A program made the translations under genes and the position numbers. The notes under the pieces are model-generated. The model did not search any database. It was not told the DNA's origin and saw nothing but the letters and a program-made list of their open reading frames with translations. Positions 8,880-18,500 of a stretch of DNA of 64,000 nt are shown here, piece after piece (within the stretch, counting starts at the first letter, position 1; each line of letters begins with the position of its first letter). Location: contig WRJZ01000044.1 in NCBI GenBank assembly GCA_009778325.1, forward strand, positions 1 to 64,000, read 5' to 3'. Source of the DNA: Candidatus Endomicrobium neocapritermitis (GTDB lineage: Bacteria > Elusimicrobiota > Endomicrobiia > Endomicrobiales > Endomicrobiaceae).

Positions 8880-8908
8880 ATTTAAGCTAAAAATAATCCT
8901 TTTGTCAA
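8880..8908 (-). promoter_or_regulatory. Sigma70-like promoter of the barrel gene
   Basis: The minus strand has TTGACA at 8903-8908, a 17-nt spacer and TTAAAT at 8880-8885. This is 35 nt upstream of the ATG at 8845. The -35 is perfect and the -10 matches 4 of 6. Confidence 0.55.
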
Positions 8909-8958
8909 TTTATATGTAACAAAAGTATATGCTTAAGGGAATACAATTCTCAATGGCT

Positions 8959-9189
8959 TTAACGACGTTCAGCTTTAAATTTGTATCCTATATTCAATGA
9001 AAATCTGCTTATTCTTGTATCAACATCAGGAGTCCTGTTACCGGTAAACCAATCACTTGTATAAAAACTACCGTAATAAAAAGAGTATGTCAAATCAAAA
9101 AACAAATTAAACTTAAATAAATACCCTGCTCCCAAAGCATAATATAAGCCATTTGTGTTTTTATATTCATAATTTACAGTTACTGTCAA
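8959..9189 (-). pseudogene. C-terminal fragment of an outer-membrane beta-barrel gene
   Basis: About 76 codons remain, and they encode only the last strands of a small barrel (NGLYYALGAGYLFKFNLFFD and the ending FSLNIGYKFKAERR). There is no signal peptide. The frame can only start at a TTG next to the end of the mobile element, and a stop lies just upstream inside that element. The fragment is most like the C-terminus of the intact neighbour at 8258-8845. The simplest reading is that the element at 9190-10040 cut off or deleted its 5' part. It could still be translated at low level but should not be exported. Confidence 0.75.
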
Positions 9190-9217
9190 GTGTCAAGGGG
9201 ACGTAGTAGTTGACAGG
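9190..9217. repeat. 28-bp inverted end of RAYT element, left copy
   Basis: An exact reverse complement of 10013-10040. Within the copy, TGTCAA and TTGACA are themselves inverted and can form a 6-bp stem around a GGGGACGT-containing loop, as expected for a REP-type foldback recognised by a single-strand HUH transposase. Confidence 0.93.
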
Positions 9218-9222
9218 AAAAA

Positions 9223-9984
9223 TTAGCTGTTTTTATTTGCTATTACGGATCTTATTCGTTCTCTATTTATTTCAAGCAATATTGCTATCTTTCTTAAGCT
9301 TAATCCTGTCCGTTCTTGCATTTCATCGATCACTGATTTTAAAATTTCATCTTCTTCTAATCTGTTTTTTGTTATATTGTATTTTTTTATCAATTCTTCA
9401 AACACTTCTTCTTCATCCTCATATTCTGTATCATCATGTTCAAGCCATTTACTATGGCTTTTTTCTTTCATTATCGCTTTGATATTTGACGGACTTATAT
9501 CATAATGCTTGCCTGCTTCTTTGAAATCTACTATCCCTCGTTTTGTTAAATAATTTGTATAGCTGGAATATTTATAATCTTCCGCTTTTTTTACGATATG
9601 CGCTTTGACAGGATTATTGTGTATATACGCCATGCAATTTACAAGATATTTTTCATCGTTTATTACTTCGCTTTTAAATCTGCCTCTAAATACGTATCCT
9701 ACCCTTTCCATAATATTATTATAATATCTCGCATATTCAGTATTTACTTCCTTCATAAATAACGAAACCTTATTGATTTTATCTGCTTTTATCAAAATAT
9801 GCGCATGATTGCCCATAACGCAAAAAGCAAAGATAAAAGTTTTATTTTTTATCTTTGCTTTTTCCATTATGCTTAAATAATATCCTTTATGTTCATCCTC
9901 AGGGAATATCATCTCTTTTCCTATTCCCTGCACCATTATATGAAAATATTTTCCGTCTAATTCCTTTCTTGATTTCCTTGCCAT
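9223..9984 (-). CDS. REP-associated tyrosine transposase (Y1/IS200-like superfamily)
   Basis: 253 aa from the ATG at 9984. The frame extends to a TTG at 10008, but family members typically begin with a MAR-basic start like this one (MARKSRKELDGKYFHIMVQG). The HUH metal-binding motif is in CVMGNHAHILIK (H60 and H62). Tyrosines at 84, 87 and 88 (NTEYARYY) are candidates for the nucleophile. The family signatures VGYVFRGRFKS and AYIHNNPVKA follow. The last about 40 residues look like a helix-turn-helix (LSLRKIAILLEINRERIRSV), as in many RAYTs. The enzyme is expected to nick and join single-stranded DNA at REP-like hairpins, here the 28-bp ends. It is complete and without frameshift, so probably active or recently active. 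No good Shine-Dalgarno is present. Confidence 0.9.
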   Translation of the reverse strand: MARKSRKELDGKYFHIMVQGIGKEMIFPEDEHKGYYLSIMEKAKIKNKTFIFAFCVMGNHAHILIKADKINKVSLFMKEVNTEYARYYNNIMERVGYVFRGRFKSEVINDEKYLVNCMAYIHNNPVKAHIVKKAEDYKYSSYTNYLTKRGIVDFKEAGKHYDISPSNIKAIMKEKSHSKWLEHDDTEYEDEEEVFEELIKKYNITKNRLEEDEILKSVIDEMQERTGLSLRKIAILLEINRERIRSVIANKNS

Positions 9985-10012
9985 TTTATTGATTTTATTA
10001 CTTTTCAACTAT

Positions 10013-10040
10013 CCTGTCAACTACTACGTCCCCTTGACAC
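10013..10040. repeat. 28-bp inverted end of RAYT element, right copy
   Basis: A perfect reverse complement of 9190-9217 (28 of 28). It lies 28 bp upstream of the transposase start and marks the border with the truncated reading frame at 10041-10165. Confidence 0.93.
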
Positions 10041-10165
10041 GCTCCGCCCATGCCGTTTGCCCTATAGCCGCTGTAAAAAGGCGGAAGTCCCGCGAAAGCA
10101 GAAGCGGAAAAAGATAAAATAAACGCAGAAACAACGATTAAGACAGTAAGTCTTATTTTAAGCAT
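10041..10165 (-). pseudogene. N-terminal fragment of an exported outer-membrane protein
   Basis: An excellent ribosome-binding site (AGGAGG, four bases before the ATG at 10165) and a full signal peptide (MLKIRLTVLIVVSAFILSFS and on to SAFA) are followed by only about 15 mature residues, LPPFYSGYRANGMGGA. The mobile element then replaces the frame, which runs 14 more codons into the element before a stop. The GMGGA motif is typical of the N-terminus of PorV/FadL-like outer-membrane proteins, which are far longer. Together with 8959-9189 this gives the two ends of a broken gene, or the ends of two different genes joined by deletion. Confidence 0.72.
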
Positions 10166-10250
10166 ATATCCTCCTATAATTTGGATTGCAGTCAATTTAT
10201 ACACTTAATTTAATATTTTTTTCATTTTATTTTCTGGTCAATACCCCTTC

Positions 10251-10712
10251 TTATTCAACAGAAGGAAATGGCGGTAAATTATATGATACTCTTTTATACG
10301 GCTGTGTTCCCAGTGTAAGGGTATTGTCTTCGGATGAATAATAATATGTGATTGGGTTAGTAGGCGGAACCCAATCGGGTATACGTTCATATCTTGAATC
10401 TTCGCCATCTACAATTGATACCCAAACTCTTTTAAACACAATCGTCGATTCCGTATGGTCTACCGATATTGTACCCCATTCTTGCCATCTTTCTTGCAGT
10501 ACAATATATAATCCAAATGTGTCACCTTTCATATAATAAAGAATATTTCCATGTTCCCACTTTCCTTCGTAAACATAATCATATACTTCATTTTCTATTC
10601 CGCCGCCTATTATTTTTTTCTTATTTGCATCATCCTTTGAACAAGACAAAATAAAAAAACTCATACTCGGCAATAAGATAACAAACAATAAAAGCTTAAA
10701 TATTTTTTTCAT
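10251..10712 (-). CDS. Lipoprotein of unknown function
   Basis: 154 aa from the ATG at 10712. Upstream in-frame starts exist, but GGAG lies six bases before this ATG. A lipoprotein signal peptide ends in a lipobox with cysteine (SFFILSC followed by SKDD), so the protein is lipidated. The aspartate two residues after the cysteine would favour inner-membrane retention under E. coli rules, which may not hold here. The mature part is rich in aromatic residues and beta-prone (YEGKWEHGNILYYMKGDTFG, then VFKRVWVSIVDGED). It resembles small lipocalin-like or single beta-sandwich domains, but I do not recognise a family. It lies 56 bp downstream of another lipoprotein gene and is probably co-transcribed with it. 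Confidence 0.72.
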   Translation of the reverse strand: MKKIFKLLLFVILLPSMSFFILSCSKDDANKKKIIGGGIENEVYDYVYEGKWEHGNILYYMKGDTFGLYIVLQERWQEWGTISVDHTESTIVFKRVWVSIVDGEDSRYERIPDWVPPTNPITYYYSSEDNTLTLGTQPYKRVSYNLPPFPSVE

Positions 10713-10768
10713 AAACATCTCCGTCTTGCTTAGTATCAAAAACACTCAACACTGCCTCGCCTTTTTTA

Positions 10769-11224
10769 TTACACCTTAGAAACGACTTTTACCGAAAAAG
10801 AAAATATCATCCCGTCCAAATCCAGCCTTAATGTTCCTGACGTATTTGCAGGGGTGTTGATTGCTATTGATACAGTTTCTCCTGCAGTTGCTGTTATTCC
10901 TTCACTGCCAAAATATCCTATGCCGCTTATTGTCCATACTGTATTTGAGCAGTCATATGCATTATCCATCTCCCACCAATCATTTTCTTGAACATATTTT
11001 TCTACATAGGCTTTAAAACTATATGTTTGTCCTGACACAAGAATCAGCCCTTGCTCGTTAGAACGAACATTTGCATAGTTGCTCATCGGAGTAAAATATA
11101 GCTGCTTTCCATTAACCGTATTATGGATTATTGGATTTGTGTTTTTATTATCATGGCTTTTTCCGCAGGCAATTAAAGATATTACAAAAATAAATAAACT
11201 TAATATTAATAATAAATTTTTCAT
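10769..11224 (-). CDS. Lipoprotein with Ig-like beta-sandwich domain, unknown function
   Basis: 151 aa from the ATG at 11224, chosen over the longer in-frame start at 11260 because AAAGGA precedes it and the signal peptide then starts properly (MKNLLLILSLFIFVISLIAC). The lipobox is LIAC followed by GKS. The mature domain has an SGQTYSFKAYVEKYV strand, a YDCSNTVWTISG strand and a closing GTLRLDLDGMIFSFSVKV hairpin, like bacterial Ig-like repeats. It is a distant paralogue of the lipoprotein at 12120-12518, which has the parallel elements AGTTYTYYIVIKDQ and YDLSSTIWWVE. It lies 39 bp after the barrel gene at 11264-12031, which suggests a shared transcript and a surface or periplasmic complex. 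No function can be assigned. Confidence 0.75.
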   Translation of the reverse strand: MKNLLLILSLFIFVISLIACGKSHDNKNTNPIIHNTVNGKQLYFTPMSNYANVRSNEQGLILVSGQTYSFKAYVEKYVQENDWWEMDNAYDCSNTVWTISGIGYFGSEGITATAGETVSIAINTPANTSGTLRLDLDGMIFSFSVKVVSKV

Positions 11225-11263
11225 CAATTTTCCTTTTATTGACCACCCACTTTGTTCCAAAAA

Positions 11264-12031
11264 TTAAGGAAGATATGCTCTTAATCCGGCTTTAAAAGAA
11301 AAACCGGATAAATCTCTTTCAACATCGCCATATTGAGTCGGTGCTGAAGTTTTTCCGCTTAAATTCCAGCCAAAATCCATATATAAACCTGCATATTTTA
11401 CAATCAAAAATTCTATTCCGCAATTTATTGTTGGTATCACTATAGAATCAGTTTTAGGATTACCCTGAATTACATTTTCAACGGTTGTACCGCTGATAGT
11501 ATCATGTTCAGTATTTTTTATATATCCTTCAAATTTATTTGTTAGAAAAGTAAGCCCCGTTCCTGCGCTAAATTTCCATTTTCTGCCCGCAAGATACGTA
11601 TAATAAACACTTACCGGAATGGAATATGCCTCTGATTTAGCATAAATATTTTCATATCTCATTACAATAGGCCAAGGAAATGAATATACGTCAAAGTTCT
11701 GCATTGTGTAGCTGAAATGATTGTCTTGATATTTTGTATATCCTATTTGCGTGCCAAGCATATGTTTCTGTCCAAGTCCAAACAGTCCCGCTTTTTCATA
11801 GAAAACATCGATGCCGTCTTGCTGATTACCTCCTCCGGATTTATCATATCCAGATTCATAATATCCGTTATTGCTCCAATAATCATCAAAACTGTTCATA
11901 ACAGAACCGTAATTGTCGCTGCCTTTTATAACTCCCGTTCTAAGTGAAAAACCAAACCCTTCTAGAAATGTAGCCTGTGCATAAGTAAACGCAAAAAACA
12001 AATATAAACAAATAGAAATAACTTTTTTCAT
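11264..12031 (-). CDS. Outer-membrane beta-barrel protein, unknown function
   Basis: 255 aa. The signal peptide MKKVISICLYLFFAFTYAQA is followed by strands of alternating hydrophobic residues with Gly and aromatic girdles, including HMLGTQIGYTKYQDNHFSY, KWKFSAGTGLTFL and AGLYMDFGWNLSG. The C-terminus is FSFKAGLRAYLP. The size and pattern fit an 8-12 strand barrel (the general outer-membrane beta-barrel or porin-like group). A Gly/Asn/Tyr-rich loop around residues 37-70 (DDYWSNNGYYESGYDKSGGG) is probably a long surface loop. The start is supported by AAAGGA nine bases upstream. It is flanked by lipoprotein genes on both sides, with which it may form an operon. No specific ligand or family is recognisable. 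Confidence 0.75.
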   Translation of the reverse strand: MKKVISICLYLFFAFTYAQATFLEGFGFSLRTGVIKGSDNYGSVMNSFDDYWSNNGYYESGYDKSGGGNQQDGIDVFYEKAGLFGLGQKHMLGTQIGYTKYQDNHFSYTMQNFDVYSFPWPIVMRYENIYAKSEAYSIPVSVYYTYLAGRKWKFSAGTGLTFLTNKFEGYIKNTEHDTISGTTVENVIQGNPKTDSIVIPTINCGIEFLIVKYAGLYMDFGWNLSGKTSAPTQYGDVERDLSGFSFKAGLRAYLP

Positions 12032-12119
12032 TTTTATTCCTTTTTCTTCTTTTGCTTTTAATCTCTTCTTTTCGCCTTGATAAGAGTGTACTACGATCTG
12101 GACTTGTCAATTTTTGCAA

Positions 12120-12518
12120 TCATGAAATAGTAATATTTTGATATGCGTTTATCCCCTTAAATTGCATATGCAATGTAAATTGGCCTGGATTGTTTGCTGT
12201 AATTTGCGTAAATTCACCGGTGGTATCACTTAATGTTACTATATTGCTTATTTGCTCTACCCACCATATAGTTGATGACAAATCATATCCCGGACTTGCA
12301 ACAGTTTGATGATTTTGATCTTTTATGACAATATAATATGTATACGTAGTTCCTGCATTCCAAACAGGATTAGCAGGTGGTCTGTTTGATTCAAAAGTGG
12401 CATACCAGCCAGCCGGTAAACCTGAACCACCTGTTACTTTTTCATCACTACTACCACATGCGTTTAAAAACAACATACTACAAACAAACAAACAAACAAA
12501 TATCAATGTTTTTTTCAT
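12120..12518 (-). CDS. Lipoprotein with Ig-like domain, unknown function
   Basis: 132 aa from the ATG at 12518. The longer frame begins with a GTG at 12530, but that GTG lies inside the strong GGAGGT ribosome-binding site of the inner ATG, which decides the start. The lipobox is FLNAC followed by GSS. A single beta-sandwich domain follows (AGTTYTYYIVIKDQNHQ, YDLSSTIWWVEQIS and a closing GQFTLHMQFKG strand). It is paralogous to 10769-11224 in strand order. The gene follows the stop of the giant TpsA2 by 66 bp. It may be read from that long operon or from a promoter of its own, none of which is clear. Confidence 0.75.
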   Translation of the reverse strand: MKKTLIFVCLFVCSMLFLNACGSSDEKVTGGSGLPAGWYATFESNRPPANPVWNAGTTYTYYIVIKDQNHQTVASPGYDLSSTIWWVEQISNIVTLSDTTGEFTQITANNPGQFTLHMQFKGINAYQNITIS

Positions 12519-12584
12519 CCTTACCTCCACATTTCGTTTTTTATTACTTTTTATTTTTATCCTCTAATATACTATACACCTGTC

Positions 12585-15500
12585 TTATTCCTTAAATTTT
12601 GATATTGGCCTTAACGGCGCATTAAGCGGCTTTAGCAATTTGAACAAATCTGGATGTATTATTATATTGTTTTCTATACTTTTTAACAACTCGTATTTAT
12701 CTTCCATTTCTTCATCTTCTCTATTGTGTTTTACAACCCTTGGATGTATTGTCAGTTTTTCTATGGCGTTATGCCCTATGCTTACATTGTTTTTGTTTTT
12801 ATTGTCTAAGAAGTCGATTCTGAGTTTATTTGGATTTTCTATATCCAAATCTACTATATACGCGTGGCTTCCTGGCAATAACAACGATACATCCGAATTA
12901 CTGCGGTTTCTTATATAGTCGGAATAAAATATATTAGTCCCGTTTTGTTTTATATATATTTTTTTGCCTGCGTCTATATTTATTCTTCCTTTTTCTTTTG
13001 CAGTTTCAGTTATTAATCTGTTATCTTCTTCACCTATACTTCCTTCTGCTTTTAATTCTATGTTTTGGGCTATGATATTTGAATCTTGGCTATTTTGATT
13101 ATTAGACTTAATATCTTGTCCGCTTTCAAGCCGGACATCAGATTTTTCTGTTTCTACTTTGGACACTACTATCGTGTCGTCGCTTTCAATATAAATCCCT
13201 CCTTCAGCAGAAGCGTTTAACATGGATTCCCGATTACTGCTTTCGGGAATGACGAATGGGTTGCTGCCGCCGATTCTTATGTTGTTATCTTTACTTCCTA
13301 TGCTGCCTTTTTTTGAAATAAGATTTATATTTTTTGAATAAAACCCTGCTGTATTGTTTCCAATATCATCGGTTATGTTTCCGTATATGTCGGCATTTAT
13401 GCTTTCTTTGGCATCTATTTCGCCTTTGACATTTATTCCGCTGTCGGAAGAATACATATTTATATAGCCTTCGTCTGCCTTTAAGTCACCAATATTGTAA
13501 ACGGCAGATCCTGAATCAAGTTCAGGATGACTGGCAACTAAACCTAAAGATTCAGGCGTTATTATTTCTATTTCTATGTTGTTTTTGGCATAGCCGGATA
13601 TAAGTTCAAAACCTGTGACTTTTAGTTTGTTATTGCTTTTGCCAATATTTCCTTTTTTTGCATTTAATTCTATATTCCTTGCTGAAATATACGAATTTCC
13701 ATCAAATCCTATTATGTCACCATACTCGGAGTTAATTACAGCATTGTTGTCGGCTGTCATGCTGCCGACTACAAATGAACTTGGATTCCCGACTTCTACA
13801 TTCGGAAATGACACGAATCCTGTATTATTAACGTATAAGCTGTCATTTGCGGATATATTGATTAAATTGTTTTCCTGCGAATCTTCATTATTTACAAGGG
13901 CTATATTTATATTGTTATCTCTTGTTCCTACATTATCAGCTTCTATATTTATATTATGGGCTATTATATTTGTTATCGAATTATCGTTTGTTAGTATATT
14001 GCCTTCGGAGTGTAAATCCAGTTTGTTTCCTGCCGTTATAGTATTTATTATATTATCTGCTCCGTGCAAATGAATATATATGTTATTTTTAGCATTTGCG
14101 GTAAGGATGCCGGAAGCGTCCACGCATAATGCTTTATCCGCAAGACCTATGCTTGAATTTACAGAATTAATCGTTATGTTTTCACCTTGCAGGTTTGCAA
14201 TATGTTCCTGCGCAAAATTATATATTCCTTTTTCCCCTTTGATATTTATGTTTCCATTAGCAACCGCAGAAATTATATTTAAATCTTCTTTTCCGCCAAG
14301 CGATATAAAAGTTCCGGCGTTTAAGTTCATTCCTTCTTTAGCGTATATTTTCACGTCATCGCGGAACGATACGTTTATTGTCGGATCTGCGGATGTTTCA
14401 TCCGACACACTAACTCCATTTAATATTGAAGCCGCTATTATTGATTCTTGCTGTTCTTTTGACAATGCATTGAATTCAGAAGCTTTAAATGAAAACGTTT
14501 CAATGTCGCTGCCTATTGAACCGCTTGCTTTAACGGTTACTTTATTGCCTATTATATTAAAGTCGGACTGTTCGCTTGCTTTTTTTAACGTATATTCAAG
14601 TTTATCCGCAGTCCAGCCTGCTTCATTGTATAAGTCAAGCGCATTCCAAAACATTTCGTACTCTTCTGATGTTTTATCGTCACCTAAAACTACTTTATTG
14701 TTAAATATGCTTCCGTTTTGCACTTCAAGGTTTACGTCTCCAAAAACAGATTCTATTTTGCCTAAATTTAAATTCCCCACTGTAGTTTTAATAAAATTTA
14801 TATCGTCTCTTGCATAAGCGTTTAAAATATTTGCGTCTATATTTAACGGATTATCGTTAAAACCGTAAATACCGCCTAAATTTGATATTAAGTTTACAAT
14901 ATTGCCTTTTACAACGGTGTTTTCATTACCGGCTTTAATATTATTATCCGAAATAATATTGATTTTTCCTGAGCCGTTGTTTGTAATATTATCTATCAAA
15001 GTATCGTAATCATTGCCGAAAGATTTTACTCTTATATTTATATCGCCTTTTGTTTTATTTTCCGCGGAAATCGCCCCGCCAAGCAAGTTGACGTTGATAT
15101 TATAAGTATTCCCTATGCCGTTTACGGCATTGAAATCTATACTTCTTGCAATAATGTTTCCGATACCAAAACTATCTATCGCCTTATTGGAATTTAAAAT
15201 TACGTCCGCCTGATTACCAGTGTTTATATTACCCTTTAGCATAATATCAGAATTTGAATTTACAATAAAATTTTGAGGATCGTTATAACCTATGAATCCT
15301 ATTTTTATCGGATTGTCTGCTTTTATGCTGTGTGTATGATAATTTGCTATTTCTTGGGTTTCAATTTTAGTTTCTGTAATTCTTAGAACCCTTACCATAT
15401 TAAATAAACCGGTCCATCTTTCCTTAATTACAGGTGGAAGAGGTATTACTACAGGCTCACTGAGATCCTCTTTTCTGTATATAAACATATATAATGGACT

Positions 15501-18500
15501 ATCAGTATTTCCATAACTAATATATTCAGGTCTTGAAAGATCAAATTTATCGTTTACGTTAAAAGCAGTTTCAATAAAACCATCAAGAGATGAACTGCCC
15601 CATACACCGTCATCCCAGCCAAACAAAGACCTGCGCTCTGTAACTTTAGTCCAAGTCGTAATTGCAGATGCGGTATTTCCTGTAGCCCAATTATACCTTT
15701 GCCCTTCCATTGTCAAATAACTTGTATTTCTTCCGCTGCCGCTTAAAACTTCAACATTATTTCCTTTTCCATTTTCGTCTACGGTAGTATTGTCTGTTTT
15801 TACAATATCCACACCGTTAAATGTGTAAAGCGTTTGCAAATACCGCGGATTTTCAGCAGTTCCTAAATTATAAGCAAGGTCTGTAATTTTTATACTGCCT
15901 TCGGCTTTTTCACTTATATTTATGTTTTTAATATTAATTTTATAGTCAGAGTTATTATCTATATTTACTTTACTATAACCGTCTAAAGCTATAATCTCTC
16001 CGCTTTGTGAAGAAGTATTTATTATCTGACCGTAAAGTTCCAGTTTTCCGCCGCCTCGGACATATATATCGTCAATTGTAATTTCTTTGGTTAGCACATC
16101 ATAATAAGCCGTAATATTGCCATGTATACCGGCCAATTCAAACAAACTGCTTTTTATTTCCGTAGGTGAGCTTTCTTCATAATATTTAAGAGCATCTGCT
16201 ATACTGCCTGTTAGTTTTCCGTCAGCGCCTAATTTAAGCATTAAATTATTGTCGGCTATATTTAAATCATAATCAGATCTGCCTGCCTGCACCAAACCGT
16301 TAATGTCAAGGTATCTTCCGCTGATAAATATATTATTTGCTATCATTGAAGAGGTTGTTCTGTCGTCAACAGGGATATTGCTGTCTTTATAAGCGTACAC
16401 ATCAGCATCTACTCTTTTAGGATATAAACCTACTAGCCAATTATAATTTGCGTTTACCCAATTTTGACCAAAAAACTTAAGATAGAATTTTACGTCCTTA
16501 TTATTGTAATCTAATTCATAAGTCGGCTCGCCGGTATATTCGCCTTCGTTTTCCAAAGCCACTGAAGCCCAAATTTCGCTCGGTTTTGTCAAATGGAAAA
16601 CATAATCTTTATTTTTTTCGTCCCAGTAAGACTGTACAATGCTTCCGTTTTTAGATTCTATATGCAAATCGTTAGCGCTTACCTGCGAATTGATAAATAT
16701 ATCGCCGTCGGCATTTACATAAACAAGCCCCTTATTATTTTCAAGATTTCCGTTGAATGTAATACTCGGCCTTAAATTAAAATCTGGATTTAAATCAAGA
16801 TTTGTCTGCGAAGAATTAATCATAACCTGCGATTCATTATTGCCGGAGCCAAAAGAGAATTCTTGAAAATTTACGTTTAAAGATTGGTTCAAGTTTAATT
16901 TCGATATATCGTTTATGCTTGTTACAAGCACATCATTAAAATATATTTGTCCGGTAGCCTCATTGTTATTTGAAATAACAATATCGTTAAACTTTAAAAA
17001 CAAAGAACTATTATTATTAACGAATATTTTCGGAGCATCAGCCGCAGATATTGTCCCGCCGCCGAAAACATTGTCCATATTTAAGCGAATATCTCCTATT
17101 CCTACATGAATATCTGCAAATTCGATAGTATCAACTTCGTATTTATCAATGGAATAATTGTTATTTCCCCAGTTGGTAGACATTCCCAGCAATTCCATTT
17201 GGAATAATATTTTTTGTTTTTCAGCTTCTAATGCTAATCTGTTTTCTTCGGAACCCCTATAATCTAACAACTGCTGAGATATAAGCTCTAATTCTTTATA
17301 TAAATTATTTTCAAACTCCTCTTCAATAATTCTATAGCCTATATTTTCCCTTGAGCCCTCGTTTTCTATAATAAAATTATCTCCGCCGTATATGCCGTTA
17401 ATATTAATGCTTATATTGTTATTGTATCCCGCATATATTCCGCCATCAACTTTCAAAACTGAATTATAAACTTTATTCGTATTTAGTTTATGATCTTCGG
17501 CTGGTATAAAATAAAGCCACAGTTTATAAACATTCAAATTTCCTTCGCCATAAAAAAGCCTGTTCCACGCACCTATATCTATTGTTTCGGCAGCTTTTAC
17601 ATTTGCCCCTTCCGCTATGTTTACGCTGTCGCTAACCGTAAAATCGGTTCTCGCGGTAGAGCCGTCAAGTGGAATCATCGCAGTCAAATATATATCCGTA
17701 AACGATGACGTATTATAAAAAGATATTGAACCATTATGGTCTTGCGACACATTAAAATATACGCTGTTTGCGGCAAAAATATCCGCGCCTTCGTTTACAT
17801 TGACAGTATTTTTTATATCCGAGTTTGTCCGCGTATTGCCTTTAAACAAAACTCCTCCGGAAAGAATATTAGCGTTAAGATACGTTCTTACATCCTGCTG
17901 AGTACGGACATTTGTTATAAAACTTCCAGCGGCTTTTATTTTACCGTTAAAATTTATTTCCGCTGATGAATTGTTATTAATTCTATTGTTTATTTGCGAG
18001 CCGTTTAACAGTGAAAACGAAATATAACCGGCTATGTCCTTTGCGTAAATTTCATTCACTGCGTCTACTATAAAATTGCTTATATTGCCGCTTTTATATG
18101 TACTTATGTCCGTATCGGCTCCGAAATTTATTTTCGTATATGCAAAAATATCCGTATTGCTGTCCGATACAAATAAATCAAGCCCGCTGAGTCCCTGAGA
18201 TTTTGTATTTTCTTTGCCGTCTGTGTTTTTATAATATTTATTGGAAGCCTCTATGTATATGTTGTTTGCGCGCAGATTTATCTTGCCATCAAGTGAAACA
18301 TCTATTTGCGAATCCGATAAGTTTTGATTTTTAACATAAGCACCGTTCCCAAGAGATACGCTTTTTGCGGACGTTACGCTGTCTTGGTCTGTAATATTTT
18401 TAGCTGATATTGAAAAGTTTTCCGCTCGGATATTTATAGAATCAGCCGCATTCTGCGAACCCATGATGACATTATTTGTAGATTTATTCTCAGTAACCGC

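Larger units (their letters stand above)
9190..10040 (-). mobile_element. REP-associated tyrosine transposase (RAYT) element with perfect inverted ends
   Basis: An 851-bp unit: a single HUH transposase gene bounded by two perfect 28-bp inverted repeats (9190-9217 and 10013-10040). Broken exported-protein fragments lie on both sides. RAYTs usually mobilise or maintain short REP palindromes. Here two opposed REP-like ends enclose the gene itself, so the unit looks like a self-contained mobile copy. No target-site duplication is obvious, although a TGTCAAG is doubled across the left border (9184-9197). Confidence 0.82.

Noticed and set aside
9985-10008. Longer TTG start for the transposase
   Set aside because: The added residues are Lys/Asn-rich and partly overlap the element end. 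The MAR-basic start at 9984 is the usual family N-terminus.
12105-12110. TTGACA upstream of the barrel gene 11264-12031 as a promoter
   Set aside because: The best -10 (TACACT) is only about 14 bp away and nothing convincing lies at 17 bp, so it was not listed.
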